Assembly (NCBI RefSeq): GCF_963678635.1
Contig: NC_087067.1
Span: 60,064,594 to 60,128,593, forward strand
Direction: 5' to 3'
Source of the DNA: Symsagittifera roscoffensis
Taxonomy: Eukaryota; Xenacoelomorpha; Acoela; Convolutidae
DNA length: 64,000 bases
Shown here: piece by piece, positions 31,166 to 46,400 of the stretch
Layout of the letters: every line of letters begins with the position of its first letter
Position numbering within the stretch: the first letter of the stretch is position 1
The notes under the pieces: generated by a model
What the model saw: the letters and a program-made list of their open reading frames with translations, nothing else
Databases searched by the model: none
Told to the model about the DNA's origin: nothing
Made by a program: the position numbers and the translations under genes

Positions 31166-34100
31166 TGTCTGAAGAAAACAAAATTCAACCCGAGCACAAA
31201 TATTCCGTTACTTTTGTATCAACAGTCGGTATAACAAAAAAAATTCGTCAGAAATGGCTAGTTAAAAAGTCGAAATTTTCACTGAAAAAAAAATCCACCT
31301 CGAGCACAAATATTCCGTTACTTTTGTATCAAAAAACGGAATAACAAAAAAACTCCGTCAAAACTAGCTAGTTAAAAAGTCGAAACTTGTCTGAAGAAAA
31401 CAAAACCCACCCCGAGCACAAATTTTCCGTTAGTTTTGTATCGAAAGTCGGAATAACAAAAAAAATTCCGTCAAAAATGGCTAAATCAAAAGTCGAAACT
31501 TGTCTGAAGAAGTAAAATCCACCCCGAGCACAAACATTCCGTTACTTTGTATCGAAAGTCAGAAAAACAAAAAAATTCCGTCAAAAATGTCTATTTCAAA
31601 TAACGAAATTTGTCTGAAAAAAAAGGTTCTACCCCGAGCACAAATATTCCGTTACTTTGTATCGAAAGTCGGAATAACAAAAAAAATCCGTCAAGAATGA
31701 CTAGTTCAAAAGTCGAAAGTTAACGGAAGAAAAAAATTCCACCCCGAGTTCAAATATTCCGTTACTTTGTAAGGAAAGTCGGAATAATATAAAAAATCCG
31801 TCAAAAATGGCTAGTTAAAAAGTTGAAGTTTGTCTGAGGAAAAAAATTCTACCGCGAGCACAAATATTCCGTTACTTTGTATCGAAAGTCGGAATAACAA
31901 AAAACATTGGTGAAAAATGGCTAGTTGAATAGTCGAAATATGTCTGAGAAAGAAAAATCCACCCCGAGCACAAATACTCCGTTACTTTGTATCGAAAGTT
32001 GGAATAACAAAAGAATTCCGTCAAAAATGGCTAGTTAAAAAGTTGAAGTTTGTCTGAGGAAAAAAACTCTACCGCGAGCACAAATATTCCGTTACTTTGT
32101 ATCGAAAGTCGGAATAACAAAAAACATTGGTGAAAATTGAGTAGTTGAGTAGTCGAAATATGTCTGAAGAAAAAAAAATCCACCCCAACACAAATACTCC
32201 GTTACTTTGTATCGAAAGTCGGAATAACAAAAAAAATTCCGTCAAAAACGCTTGTTAAAAAGTCGAAATATGTCTAAAGAAATGAAAGCCAAACCGAGCA
32301 CAAATATTCCGTTACTTTGTATCGAAAGTCGGAATAACAGAGAAATTCCGTCAAAAATGGCTAGTTGAATAGTCGAAATATGTTTGAAGAAAGAAAAATC
32401 CACCCCGAGCACAAACATTCCGTTACTTTGTATCGAAAGTCAGAAAAACAAAAAAATTCCGTCAAAAATGGCTATTTCAAATAACGAAATTTGTCTGAAA
32501 AAAAAAGTTCTACCCCGAGCACAAATATTCCGTTACTTTGTATCGAAAGTCGGAATAACAAAAAAAATCCGTCAAGAATGGCTAGTTCAAAAGTCGAAAG
32601 TTAACGGAAGAAAACAATTCCACCCCGAGTTCAAATATTCCGTTACTTTGTAAGGAAAGTCGGAATAATATAAAAATTCCGTCAAAAATGGCTAGTTAAA
32701 AAGTTGAAGTTTGTCTGAGGAAAAAAATTCTACCGCGAGCACAAATATTCCGTTACTTTGTATCGAAAGTCGGAATAACAAAAAATTTCTGTCAAAAATG
32801 GCTGGTTGAATAGTCGAAATACGTCTGAGAAAGAAAAATCCACCCCGAGCACAAATACTCCGTTACTTTGTATCGAAAGTTGGAATAACAAAAGAATTCC
32901 GTCAAAAATGGCTAGTTGAATAGTCGAAATATGTCTGAAGAGGAAAAAGTCCACCCCGAGCGCAAATACTGCGTTACCTTGTATCAAAAGTCGGAATAAC
33001 AAAAAAAACGTCAAAATTGAATAGTTGAATAGTCGAAATATGTCTGAAGAAAGAAAAAGCCACCTCGAGCACAAGAACTCGGTTACTTTGTATCAAAAGT
33101 CGGAATAACAAAAAAATTCCGTCAAAAATGGCTAGTTAAACAGTCGAAATTTGTCTGAAGAAAAAAAATCCACCCCGAGCACAAATATTCCGTTACTTTG
33201 TATCGAAAGTCGGAATAACAAAAAAAAATCCGTCAAAAATGCTAGTTAAAAAGTCGAAATATGTCTAAAGAAAGGAAAGCCAAACCGAGCACAAATATTC
33301 CGTTACTTTGTATCGAAAGTCGGAATAACAGTAAAATTCCGTCAAAAATGGCTAGTTGATTAGTCGAAATATGTTTGAAGAAAGAAAAATCCACCCCGAG
33401 CACAAATACTCCGTTACTTTGTATCGAAAGTCGAAATAACAAAAAAAATTCCGTCAAAAATGGCTAGTTAAATAGTCGAAACTTGTCTGAAGAGGAAAAA
33501 GTCCACCCCGAGCGCAAATACTGCGTTACCTTGTATCAAAAGTCGGAATAACAAAAAAAACGTCAAAATTGAATAGTTGAATAGTCGAAATATGTCTGAA
33601 GAAAGAAAAAGCCACCTCGAGCACAAGAACTCGGTTACTTTGTATCAAAAGTCGGAATAACAAAAAAATTCCGTCAAAAATGGCTAGTTGAATAGTCGAA
33701 ATATGTTTGAAGAAAGAAAATTCCACCCCGAGCACAAATACTCCGTTACTTTGTATCGAAAGTCGAAATAACAAAAAAATTTCCGTCAAAAACGGCTAGT
33801 TAAATAGTCGAAATTTGTCTGAAGAGGAAAAAGTCCACCCCGAGCGCAAATACTGCGTTACCTTGTATCAAAAGTCGGAATAACAAAAAAAAAACCGTCA
33901 AAAATGGCTAATTGTATAGTCGAAATTTGTCTGAAGAAATAAAATCCGTCCCGAGCACACATATTTCGTTACTTTGTATCGAAAGTCGGAAGAAAAAAAA
34001 ATTCCGTCAAAAATGGCTAAATAAAAAGTCGAAATTTAACGGGAGAAAAAAATTCCACCCGAGCACAGTTATTCCGTTACTTTTTATCGAAAGTCGGAAT

Positions 34101-35340
34101 AGCAAAAAAATTCCGTCAAAAATGGCTACTTGAATAGTCGAAATATGTCTGAAGAAATAAAAACCGTCCCGAGCACAAATATTTCGTTACTTTTGTACCG
34201 AAAGTCTGAATAACAAAAAAACCCCGTCAAAAATGGCTAGTTAGATAGTCGAAAATTGTCTGAAGAAAAAAACCCACCCCGAGCACAAATATTCCGTTAC
34301 TTTTGTACCGAAAGTCGGAATAACAAAAAAACCCCGTCAAAAATGGCTAGTTAGATAGTCGAAAATTGTCTGAAGAAAAAAACCCACCCCGAGCACAAAT
34401 ATTCCGTTACTTTTGTACCGAAAGTAGGAATAACAAAAAAACTCCGTCAAAAATAGCTAGTTAAAAAGTCAGAACTTGTCTGAAGAAAACAAAATCCACC
34501 CCGAGCACAAATATTCCGTTACTTTTGAATCGAAAGTCGGAATAAACAAAAATAGTTCCGTCAAAAATGGCTAGTTAAATAGTCGAAATTTGTCTGAAGA
34601 AATAAAATCCACCCCGAGCACAAATTTTCCGTTACTCTGTATCGAAAGTCGGAATAACAAAAAAGTTCGGTCAAAAACGGCTAGTTAAAAAGTCGAAATT
34701 TGTCTGAAGAAAAAATTATACCCCGAGCACAAATATTGTGTTACTTTGTATCGAAAGTCGGAATAACAAAAAAATTCCGTCAAAAATGGCTAGTTGAATA
34801 GTCGAAATATGTCCGAAGAAAGAAAAATCCACCCCGAGCACAAAAACTCGGTTACTTTGTATCGAAAGTCGGAATAACAAAAAAAACTCCGTCAAAAATG
34901 GCTAGTTAAAAAGTCGAAGTTTGTCTGAAGAAAAAAATTCTACCCCGAGCACAAATATTCCGTTACTTTGTATCGAAAGTCGGAATAGCAAAAAAATTCC
35001 GTCAAAATTGAATAGTTGAATAGTCGAAATATGTCTGAAGAAAGAAAAAGCCACCCCGAACACAAATACTTCTTTACTTTGTATCGAAAAACAGAAAAAA
35101 AAAAATTCCGTCAAAATGGCTAGTTAAAAGGACGAAATTTGTCTGAAGAAATAAAATACACCCCGAGCAAAAATATTTCGTTACTTTGTATCGAAAGTGG
35201 GAATAACAAAAAAATTACGTCAAAATTAAATAGTTGAATAGTCGAAATATGTATGAAGAAAGAAAAAGCCACCCCGAGCACAAAAACTTGGTTACTTTGT
35301 ATCAAAAGTCGGAATAACAAAAAAAATCCGTCAAAAATGG
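31161..35340 (+). repeat. Satellite block C
   Basis: Monomers near the element (31,161-31,500) are divergent. After that, variant monomers with AACGGAAGAA and GTTCAAATATTCC recur 881 bp apart (TAACGG at 31721 and 32602; CAAACATTCC at 31531 and 32412), an eight-monomer unit. GAGGAAAAAGTCCACC with GCGCAAATACTGCGTTACC recurs at about 32,939, 33,489 and 33,828. Monomer length is again about 110 bp, in the same orientation as upstream. No gene is seen. Confidence 0.92.
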
Positions 35341-38300
35341 CAAGTTAAAAAATCGAAATTTGTCTGAAGAAAAAAATCCACACCGAGCACAATTATTCCG
35401 TTACTTTGTATCGAACGTCGGTATAACAAAGAAATTCTGTCAAAAATGGCTAAATAAAAGTCAAAATTGTCTGAAGAAAAAATCCACCCCGAGCAAAATT
35501 ATTCAGTTACGTTGCATCAAAAGTCGGAATAAGAAAAATTCCGTCAAAAATGGTTAGTTAAAAAGTCGAAACTTGTCTGAAAAAAAACTGTACCCCGAGC
35601 ACAAATATTAAGTTACGATGCATCGAAAGTCGGAATAACAAAAAAATTCCGTCAAAAATGGCTAGTTAAATAGTCGAAATTTTTCTGAAGAAATTAAATC
35701 CGTCCCGAGCACAAAAATTCCGTTACTTTGTATCGAAAGTCGGAATAACAAAAAAAATTCCGTCAAAAATGGCTAGTTGAATGGTCGAAGTTTGTCTGAA
35801 GAAAAGAAAAATTCACCCCGAGCACAAATAATCCGTTACTTTGTATCGAAAGTCGGAATAACAAAGAAATTCTGTCAAAAATGGCTAGATAAAAAGTCAA
35901 AATTGTCTGAAGAAAAATCCACCCCGAGCAAAATTATTCAGTTACGTTGCATCGAAAGTCGGAATAAGAAAAATTCCGTCAAAAATGTTTAGTTAAAAAG
36001 TCGAAACTTGTCTGAAGAAAAAACTCTACCCCGAGCACAAATATTAAGTTACGTTGCATCGAAAAACGGAATAACAAAAAAATTACGTCAAAATTGAATA
36101 GTTGAATAGTCGAAATATGTCTGAAGAAACAAAAAGCCACCCCGAGCACAAAAACTTGGTTACTTTGTATCAAAAGTCGGAATAACAAAAAAAATCCGTC
36201 AAAAATGCCTAGTTGAATAGTCGAAATTTGTCTGAAGAAAGAAAAATTCACCCCGAGCACAAATACTCCGTTACTTTGTATCGAAAAAGTCGGAATAACA
36301 AAAAAATCCGACAAAATTGAGTAGTTGAGTAGTCGAAATATATCTGAAGAAAAAAATCCACCCCGAGCAAAATTATTCAGTTACGTTGCATCGAAAGTCG
36401 GAATAAGAAAAATTCCGTCAAAAATGGTTAGTTTAAAAGTCGAAACTTGTCTGAAGAAAAAAACTCTACCCCGAGCACAAATATTAAATTACGTTGCATC
36501 GAAAGTCGGAACAACAAAAAATTCCGTCAAAAATGGCTAGTTAAATAGTCGAAATTTTTCTGAAGAAAAAAATCCGTCCCGAGCACAAAAATTCCGTTAC
36601 TTTGTATCGAAAGTCGGAATAACAAAAAAAATTCCGTCAAAAATGGCTAGTTGAATGGTCGAAGTTTGTCTGAAGAAAAGAAAAATTCACCCCGAGCACA
36701 AATAATCCGTTACTTTGTATCGAAAGTCGGAATAACAAAGAAATTCTGTCAAAAATGGCTAGATAAAAAGTCAAAATTGTCTGAAGAAAAATCCACCCCG
36801 AGCAAAATTATTCAGTTACGTTGCATCGAAAGTCGGAATAAGAAAAATTCCGTCAAAAATGTTTAGTTAAAAAGTCGAAACTTGTCTGAAGAAAAAACTC
36901 TACCCCGAGCACAAATATTAAGTTACGTTGCATCGAAAAACGGAATAACAAAAAAATTACGTCAAAATTGAATAGTTGAATAGTCGAAATATGTCTGAAG
37001 AAACAAAAAGCCACCCCGAGCACAAAAACTTGGTTACTTTGTATCAAAAGTCGGAATAACAAAAAAAATCCGTCAAAAATGCCTAGTTGAATAGTCGAAA
37101 TTTGTCTGAAGAAAGAAAAATTCACCCCGAGCACAAATACTCCGTTACTTTGTATCGAAAAAGTCGGAATAACAAAAAAATCCGACAAAATTGAGTAGTT
37201 GAGTAGTCGAAATATATCTGAAGAAAAAAATCCACCCCGAGCAAAATTATTCAGTTACGTTGCATCGAAAGTCGGAATAAGAAAAATTCCGTCAAAAATG
37301 GTTAGTTTAAAAGTCGAAACTTGTCTGAAGAAAAAAACTCTACCCCGAGCACAAATATTAAATTACGTTGCATCGAAAGTCGGAACAACAAAAAATTCCG
37401 TCAAAAATGGCTAGTTAAATAGTCGAAATTTTTCTGAAGAAAAAAATCCAACCGGGCACAAAAATTCCGTTACTTTGTATCGAAAGTCGGAATAACAAAA
37501 AAAATTCCGTCAAAAATGGCTAGTTGAATAGTAGAAATTTGTCTGAAGAAAGAAAAATTCACCCCGAGCACAAATAATCCGTTGCTCTGTATCGAAAGTC
37601 GGAATAACAAAGAAATTCTGTCAAAAATGGCTAGATGAAAAGTCAAAACTGTCTGAAGAAAAAATCCACCCCGAGCAAAAGTATTCAGTTACGTTGCATC
37701 GAAAGTCGGAATAAGAAAAATTCCGTCAAAAATGGTTAGTTTAAAAGTCGAAACTTGTCTGAAGAAAAAAACTCTACCCCGAGCACAAATATTAAGTTAC
37801 GTTGCATCGAAGGTCGGAACAACAAAAAAATTCCGTCAAAAATGGCTAGTTAAATAGTCGAAACTTTTCTGAAGAAAAAAATCCAACCGGGCACAAAAAT
37901 TCCGTTACTTTGTATCAAAAGTCGGAATAACAAAAAAAATCCGTCAAAAATGGCTAGTTGAATAGTCGAAATTTGTCTGAAGAAAGAAAAATTCACCCCG
38001 AGCACAAATACTCCGTTACTTTGTATCGAAAAAGTCGGAATAACAAAAAAAATCCGTCAAAATTGAGTAGTTGAGTAGTCGAAATATTTCTGAAGAAAAA
38101 AAATCCACCCCGAGCAAAATTATTCAGTTACGTTGCATCGAAAGTCGGAATAAGAAAAATTCCGTCAAAAATGGTTAGTTTAAAAGTCGAAACTTGTCTG
38201 AAGAAAAAAACTCTACCCCGAGCACAAATATTAAGTTACGTTGCATCGAAAGTCGGAACAACAAAAAAATTCCGTCAAAAATGGCTAGTTAAATAGTCGA

Positions 38301-40440
38301 AATTTTTCTGAAGAAAAAAATCCAACCGGGCACAAAAATTCCGTTACTTTGTATCGAAAGTCGGAATAACAAAAAAAATTCCGTCAAAAATGGCTAGTTG
38401 AATAGTAGAAATTTGTCTGAAGAAAGAAAAATTCACCCCGAGCACAAAGATTCCGTTGCTCTGTATCGAAAGTCGGAATAACAAAGAAATTCTGTCAAAA
38501 ATGGCTAGATAAAAAGTCAAAACTGTCTGAAGAAAAAATCCACCCCGAGCAAAATTATTCAGTTACGTTGCATCGAAAGTCGGAATAAGAAAAATTCCGT
38601 CAAAAATGGTTAGTTAAAAAGTCGAAACTTGTTTGAAGAAAAAACTCTACCCCGAGCACAAATATTAAGTTACGTTGCATCGAAAGTCGGAATAACAAAA
38701 AAGTTACGTCAAAATTGAATAGTTGAATAATCGAAATATGTCTGAAGAAAGAAAAAGCCACCCCGAGCACAAAAAATTGGTTACTTTGTATCGAAAGTCG
38801 GAATAACAAAAAAATTCCGTCAAAAAGGGCTAGTTGAATAGTCGAAATATGTCTGAAGAGGAAAAAGTCCACCCCGAGCGCAAATACTGCGTTACCTTGT
38901 ATCAAAAGTCGGAATAACAAAAAAAATCCGTCAAAAATGGCTAGTTGAATAGTCGAAATTTGTCTGAAGGAATGAAAACCGTCCCGAGCACAGATATTTC
39001 GTTACTTTGTATCGAAAGTCGGAATAACAAAGAAATTCTGTCAAAAATGGCTAGATAAAAAGTCGAAATTGTCTGAAGAAAAAATCCACCCAAGCAAAAT
39101 TATTCAGTTACGTTGCATTGAAAGTCGGAATAAGAAAAATTCCGTCAAAAATGGTTAGTTAAAAAGTCGAAAATTGTCTGAAGAAAAAACTCTACCCCGA
39201 GCACAAATATTAAGTTACGTTGCATCGAAAGTCGGAATAACAAAAAAATTCCGTCAAAAATGGCTAGTTAAATAGTCGAAATTTGTCTGAAGAGGAAAAA
39301 ATCCACCCCGAGCGCAAATACTGCGTTACCTTGTATCAAAAGTCGAAATAACAAAAAAAATTCCGTCAAAAATGGCTAGTTAAATAGTCGAATTTTGTCT
39401 GAAGAAAACAATCCACACCGAGCACAATTATTCCGTTACTTTGTATCGAAAGTCGGAATAACAAAGAAATTCTGTCAAAAATGGCTAGATAAAAAGTCGA
39501 AATTGTCTGAAGAAAAAATCCACCCAACAAAATTATTCAGTTACGTTGCATTGAAAGTCGGAATAAGAAAAATTCCGTCAAAAATGGTTAGTTAAAAAGT
39601 CGAAACTTGTCTGAAGAAAAAAATCCACACCGAGCACAATTATTCCGTTACTTTGTATCGAAAGTCGAAATAACAAAAAAAATTCCGTCAAAAATGGCTA
39701 GTTAAATAGTCGAATTTTGTCTGAAGAAAAAAAATCCACACCGAGCACAATTATTCCGTTACGTTGCATCGAAAGTCGGAATAAGAAAAATTCCGTCAAA
39801 AATGGTTAGTTACAAAGTCGAAAATTGTCTGAAGAAAAAACTCTACCCCGAGCACAAATATTAAGTTACGTTGCATCGAAAGTCGGAATAACAAAAAAAT
39901 TCCGTCAAAAATGGCTAGTTAAATAGTCGAAATTTGTCTGAAGAGGAAAAAGTCCACCCCGAGCGCAAACACTGCGTTACCTTGTATCAAAAGTCGAAAT
40001 AACAAAAAAAAATCCGTCAAAAATGGCTAGTTAAATAGTAGAATTTTGTCTGAAGAAAACAATCCACACCGAGCACAATTATTCCGTTGATTTGTATCGA
40101 AAGTCGGAATAACAAAGAAATTCTGTCAAAAATGGCTAGATAAAGAGTCGAAATTGTCTGAAGAAAAAATCCACCCAACAAAATTATTCAGTTACGTTGC
40201 ATTGAAAGTCGGAATAAGAAAAATTCCGTCAAAAATGGTTAGTTAAAAAGTCGAAACTTGTCTGAAGAAAAAAATCCACACCGAGCACAATTATTCCGTT
40301 ACTTTGTATCGAAAGTCGAAATAACAAAAAAAATTCCGTCAAAAATGGCTAGTTAAATAGTCGAATTTTGTCTGAAGAAAAAAATCCACACCGAGCACAA
40401 TTATTCCGTTACGCTGCATCGAAAGTCGGAATAACAAAAA
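35341..40440 (+). repeat. Satellite block D, TTACGTTGCATCG subfamily
   Basis: This subfamily has CAGTTACGTTGCATCGAAAG, AATAAGAAAAATTCCG and AGATAAAAAGTC, and many monomers shortened by a few bases. The changed sequence weakens the internal dyad. Four-monomer spacing is visible with the marker AACCGGGCAC at 37451, 37886 and 38335. The block contains an almost exact 874 bp tandem duplication. No gene is present. Confidence 0.9.
35700..37447 (+). repeat. 874 bp near-identical tandem duplication
   Basis: 35,700-36,573 and 36,574-37,447 are almost base-identical: ATGGTCGAAG at 35780 and 36654, the same short open frames at 35777 and 36651, 35979 and 36853, and 36325 and 37199. Such identity among otherwise diverged monomers points to a recent duplication of eight monomers, or to an assembly error. 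Confidence 0.9.
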
Positions 40441-43400
40441 AATTCCGTCAAAAATGGCTAGTTAAAAAGTCGAAATTTGTCTGAAGAAAACAAAATCCAC
40501 CCGAGCACAAATATTCCGTTACTTTTGTATCGAAAGTCTGAATAACAAAAAAACTCCGTCAAAAATAGCTAATTAAAAAGTCGAAACTTGTCTGAAGAAA
40601 ACAAAATCCATCCCGAGCACAAATATTCCATTACTTTTGTATCGAAAGTCGGAATAACCAAAAATAGTTCCGTCAAAAATGGCTAGTTAAAAATTCGAAA
40701 TTTGTCTGAAGAAAAAAATTCTACCCCGAGCACAAATATTCCGTTACTTTTGTATCGAAATTTGGATTAACCAAAAATAGTTCCGTCAAAAATGGCTAGT
40801 TAAATAGTCGAAATTGGTTGAAGAAAAAATCCACCCAAGCAAAATTATTCAGTTACGTTGCATTGAAAGTCGGAATAAGAAAAATTCCGTCAAAAATGGT
40901 TAGTTAAAAAGTCGAAACTTGTCTGAAGAAAAAACTTTACCCCGAGCACAAATATTAAGTTACGTTGCATCGAAAGTCGGAATAACAAAAAAATTCCGTC
41001 AAAAATGGCTAGTTAAAAAGTCGAAATTTGTCTGAAGAAAACAAAATCCACCCGAGCACAAATATTCCGTTACTTTTGTATCGAAAGTCTGAATAACAAA
41101 AAAACTCCGTCAAAAATGGCTAGTTATATAGACGAAATTTGTCTGAAGAAAAAAGTCCACCCCGAGCACAAATATTCCGTTACTTTTGTACCGAAAGTCC
41201 GAATAACAAAGAAATTTTGTCAAAAATGGCTAGATAAAAAGTCGAAATTGTCTGAAGAAAAAATCCACCCAAGCAAAATTATTCAGTTACGTTGCATTGA
41301 AAGTCGGAATAAGAAAAATTCCGTCAAAAATGGTTAGTTAAAAATTCGAAACTTGTCTGAAGAAAAAACTCTACCCCGAGCACAAATATTTAGTTACGTT
41401 GCATCGAAAGTCAGAACAACAAAAAATTCCGTCAAAAATGGCTAGTTAAAAAGTCGAAATTTGTCTGAAGAAAACAAAATCCACCCGAGCACAAATATTC
41501 CGTTACTTTTGTATCGAAAGTCTGAATAACAAAAAAACTCCGTCAAAAATAGCTAGTTAAAAAGTCGAAACTTGTCTGAAGAAAACAAAATCCATCCCGA
41601 GCACAAATATTCCGTTACTTTTGTATCGAAAGTCGGAATAACCAAAAATAGTTCCGTCAAAAATGGCTAGTTAAAAATTCGAAATTTGTCTGAAGAAAAA
41701 AATTCTACCCCGAGCACAATTATTCCGTTACTTTTGTATCGAAATTCGGATTAACCAAAAACAGTTCCGTCAAAAATGGCTAGTTAAATAGTCGAAATTT
41801 GTCTGAAGAAATAAAATCCACCCCGAGCACGAATTTTCCGTTACTCTGTATCGAAAGTCGGAATAACAAAAAAAATTTGGTCAAAAACGGCTAGTTAAAA
41901 AGTCGAAATTTGTCTGAAGAAAAAAATTATACCCCGAGCACAAATATTGCGTTACTTTGTATCGAAAGTCGGAATAACAAAAAAATTCCGTCAAAAATGG
42001 CTAGTTGAATAGTCGAAATATGTCCGAAGAAAGAAAAATCCACCCCGAGCACAAAAACTTGGTTACTTTGTATCGAAAGTCGGAATAACAAAAAAAATTC
42101 CGTCAAAAATGGCTAGTTAAAAAGTCGAAATTTGTCTGAAGAAAAAATTTCTACCCCGAGCACAAATATTCCGTTACTTTGTATCGAAAGTCGGAATAAC
42201 AAAAAAATTCCGTCAAAATTGAATAGTTGAATAGTCGAAATATGTCTGAAGAAAGAAAAAGCCACCCCGAGCACAAATACTCCGTTCCTTTGTATCGAAA
42301 GTCAGAATAACAAAAAAAATTCCGTCAAAAATGGCTAGTTAAAAGGACGAAATTTTTCTGAAGAAATAAAATCCACCCCGAGCACAAATATTTCGTTACT
42401 TTGTATCGAAAGTGGGAATAACAAAAAAAATTCCGTCAAAAATCGCTAGTTAAAAAGTCGAAATATGTCCGAAGAAAGAAAAATCCACCCCGAGCACAAA
42501 TACTCCGTTACTTTGTATCGAAAGTCAGAATAAGAAAAAAAATTCCGTCAAAATTGGCTAGTTAGATAGACGAAACTTGTCTGACGAAAAAACCCACCCC
42601 GAGCACAAATATTCCGTTACTTTTGTACCGAAAGTCGGAATAACAAAAAAACTCCGTCAAAATTAGCTAGTTAAAAAGTCGAAACTTGTCTGAAGAAAAC
42701 AAAATCCATCCCGTGCACAAATATTCCGTTACTTTTGTATCGAAAGTCGGAATAACCAAAAATAGTTCCGTCAAAAATGGCCAGTTAAAAATTCGAAATT
42801 TGTCTGAAGAAAAAAATTCTACCCCGATCACAATTATTCCGTTACTTTTGTATCGAAATTCGGATTAACCAAAAACAGTTCCGTCAAAAATGGCTAGTTA
42901 AATAGTCGAAATTTGTCTGAAGAAATAAAATCCACCCCGAGCACGAATTTTCCGTTACTCTGTATCGAAAGTCGGAATAACAAAAAAAATTTGGTCAAAA
43001 ACGGCTAGTTATATAGACGAAATTTGTCTGAAGAAAAAAGTCCACCCCGAGCACAAATATTCCGTTACTTTTGTACCGAAAGTCCGAATAACAAAGAAAT
43101 TTTGTCAAAAATGGCTAGATAAAAAGTCGAAATTGTCTGAAGAAAAAATCCACCCAAGCAAAATTATTCAGTTACGTTGCATTGAAAGTCGGAATAAGAA
43201 AAATTCCGTCAAAAATGGTTAGTTAAAAATTCGAAACTTGTCTGAAGAAAAAACTCTACCCCGAGCACAAATATTTAGTTACGTTGCATCGAAAGTCGGA
43301 ACAACAAAAAATTCCGTCAAAAATGGCTAGTTAAAAAGTCGAAATTTGTCTGAAGAAAACAAAATCCACCCGAGCACAAATATTCCGTTACTTTTGTATC

Positions 43401-46400
43401 GAAAGTCTGAATAACAAAAAAACTCCGTCAAAAATAGCTAGTTAAAAAGTCGAAACTTGTCTGAAGAAAACAAAATCCATCCCGAGCACAAATATTCCGT
43501 TACTTTTGTATCGAAAGTCGGAATAACCAAAAATAGTTCCGTCAAAAATGGCTAGTTAAATAGTCGAAATTTGTCTGAAGAAATAAAATCCACCCCGAGC
43601 ACGAATTTTTCGTTACTCTGTATCGAAAGTCGGAATAACAAAAAAAATTTGGTCAAAAACGGCTAGTTAAAAAGTCGAAATTTGTCTGAAGAAAAAAATT
43701 ATACCCCGAGCACAAATATTGCGTTACTTTGTATCGAAAGTCGCAATAACAAAAAAATTCCGTCAAAAATGGCTAGTTGAATAGTCGAAATATGTCCGAA
43801 GAAAGAAAAATCCACCCCGAGCACAAAAACTTGGTTACTTTGTATCGAAAGTCGGAATAACAAAAAAAATTCCGTCAAAAATGGCTAGTTAAAAAGTCGA
43901 AATTTGTCTGAAGAAAAAATTTCTACCCCGAGCACAAATATTCCGTTACTTTGTATCAAAAGTCGGAATAACAAAAAAATTCCGTCAAAATTGAATAGTT
44001 GAATAGTCGCAATATGTCTGAAGAAAGAAAAAGCCACCCCGAGCACAAATACTCCGTTCCTTTGTATCGAAAGTCAGAATAACAAAAAAAATTCCGTCAA
44101 AAATGGCTAGTTAAAAGGACGAAATTTTTCTGAAGAAATAAAATCCACCCCGAGCACAAATATTTCGTTACTTTGTATCGAAAGTGGGAATAACAAAAAA
44201 AATTCCGTCAAAAATCGCTAGTTAAAAAGTCGAAATATGTCCGAAGAAAGAAAAATCCACCCCGAGCACAAATACTCCGTTACTTTGTATCGAAAGTCAG
44301 AATAAGAAAAAAAATTCCGTCAAAATTGGCTAGTTAGATAGACGAAACTTGTCTGACGAAAAAACCCACCCCGAGCACAAATATTCCGTTACTTTTGTAC
44401 CGAAAGTCTGAATAACAAAAAAACTCCGTCAAAAATAGCTAGTTAAAAAGTCGAAACTTGTCTGAAGAAAACAAAATCCATCCCGAGCACAAATATTCCG
44501 TTACTTTTGTATCGAAAGTCGGAATAAACAAAAATAGTTCCGTCAAAAATGGCTAGTTAAAAATTCGAAATTTGTCTGAAGAAAAAAATTCTACCCCGAG
44601 CACAATTATTCCGTTACTTTTGTATCGAAATTCGGATTAACCAAAAACAGTTCCGTCAAAAATGGCTAGTTAAATAGTCGAAATTTGTCTGAAGAAATAA
44701 AATCCACCCCGAGCACGAATTTTCCGTTACTCTGTATCGAAAGTCGGAATAACAAAAAAAAATTCGGTCAAAAACGGCTAATTAAAAAGTCGAAATTTGT
44801 CTGAAGAAAAAAATTATACCCCGAGCACAAATATTGCGTTACTTTGTATCGAAAGTCGGAATAACAAAAAAATTCCGTCAAAAATGGCTAGTTGAATAGT
44901 CGAAATATGTCCGAAGAAAGAAAAATCCACCCCGAGCACAAAAACTTGGTTACTTTGTATCGAAAGTCGGAATAACAAAAAAAATTCCGTCAAAAATGGC
45001 TAGTTAAAAAGTCGAAACTTGTCTGAAGAAAAAATTTCTACCCCGAGCACAAATATTCCGTTACTTTGTATCGAAAGTCGGAATAACAAAAAAATTCCGT
45101 CAAAATTGAATAGTTGAATAGTCGAAATATGTCTGAAGAAAGAAAAAGCCACCCCGAGCACAAATACTCCGTTCCTTTGTATCGAAAGTCAGAATAACAA
45201 AAAAAATTCCGTCAAAAATGGCTAGTTAAAAGGACGAAATTTTTCTGAAGAAATAAAATCCACCCCGAGCACAAATATTTCGTTACTTTGTATCGAAAGT
45301 GTGAATAACAAAAAAATTCCGTCAAAAATCGCTAGTTAAAAAGTCGAAATATGTCCGAAGAAAGAAAAATCCACCCCGAGCACAAATACTCCGTTACTTT
45401 GTATCGAAAGTCAGAATAAGAAAAAAAATTCCGTCAAAATTGGCTAGTTAGATAGACGAAACTTGTCTGACGAAAAAACCCACCCCGAGCACAAATATTC
45501 CGTTACTTTTGTACCGAAAGTCGGAATAACAAAAAAACTCCGTCAAAATTAGCTAGTTAAAAAGTCGAAACTTGTCTGAAGAAAACAAAATCCATCCCGT
45601 GCACAAATATTCCGTTACTTTTGTATCGAAAGTCGGAATAACCAAAAATAGTTCCGTCAAAAATGGCCAGTTAAAAATTCGAAATTTGTCTGAAGAAAAA
45701 AATTCTACCCGAGCACAATTATTCCGTTACTTTTGTATCGAAATTCGGATTAACCAAAAATAGTTCCGTCAAAAATGGCTAGTTAAATAGTCGAAATTTG
45801 TCTGAAGAAATAAAATCCACCCCGAGCACGAATTTTCCGTTACTCTGTATCGAAAGTCGGAATAACAAAAAAATTCGGTCAAAAACGGCTAGTTAAAAAG
45901 TCGAAATTTGTCTGAAGAAAAAAATTATACCCCGAGCACAAATATTGCGTTACTTTGTATCGAAAGTCGGAATAACAAAAAAATTCCGTCAAAAATGGCT
46001 AGTTGAATAGTCGAAATATGTCCGAAGAAAGAAAAATCCACCCCGAGCACAAAAATTTGGTTACTTTGTATCGAAAGTCGGAATGGCAAAAAAAAATCCG
46101 TCAAAAATGGCTAGTTAAAAAGTCGAAATTTGTCTGAAGAAAAAAATTCTACCCCGAGCACAAATATTCCGTTACTTTGTATCGAAAGTCGGAATAACAA
46201 AAAAATTCCGTCAAAATTGAATAGTTGAATAGTCGAAATATGTCTGAAGGAAGAAAAAGCCACCCCGAGCACAAATACTCCGTTCCTTTTTATCGAAAGT
46301 CAGAATAACAAAAAAAATTCCGTCAAAAATGGCTAGTTAAAAGGACGAAATTTTTCTGAAGAAATAAAATCCACCCCGAGCACAAATTTTTTGTTACTTT

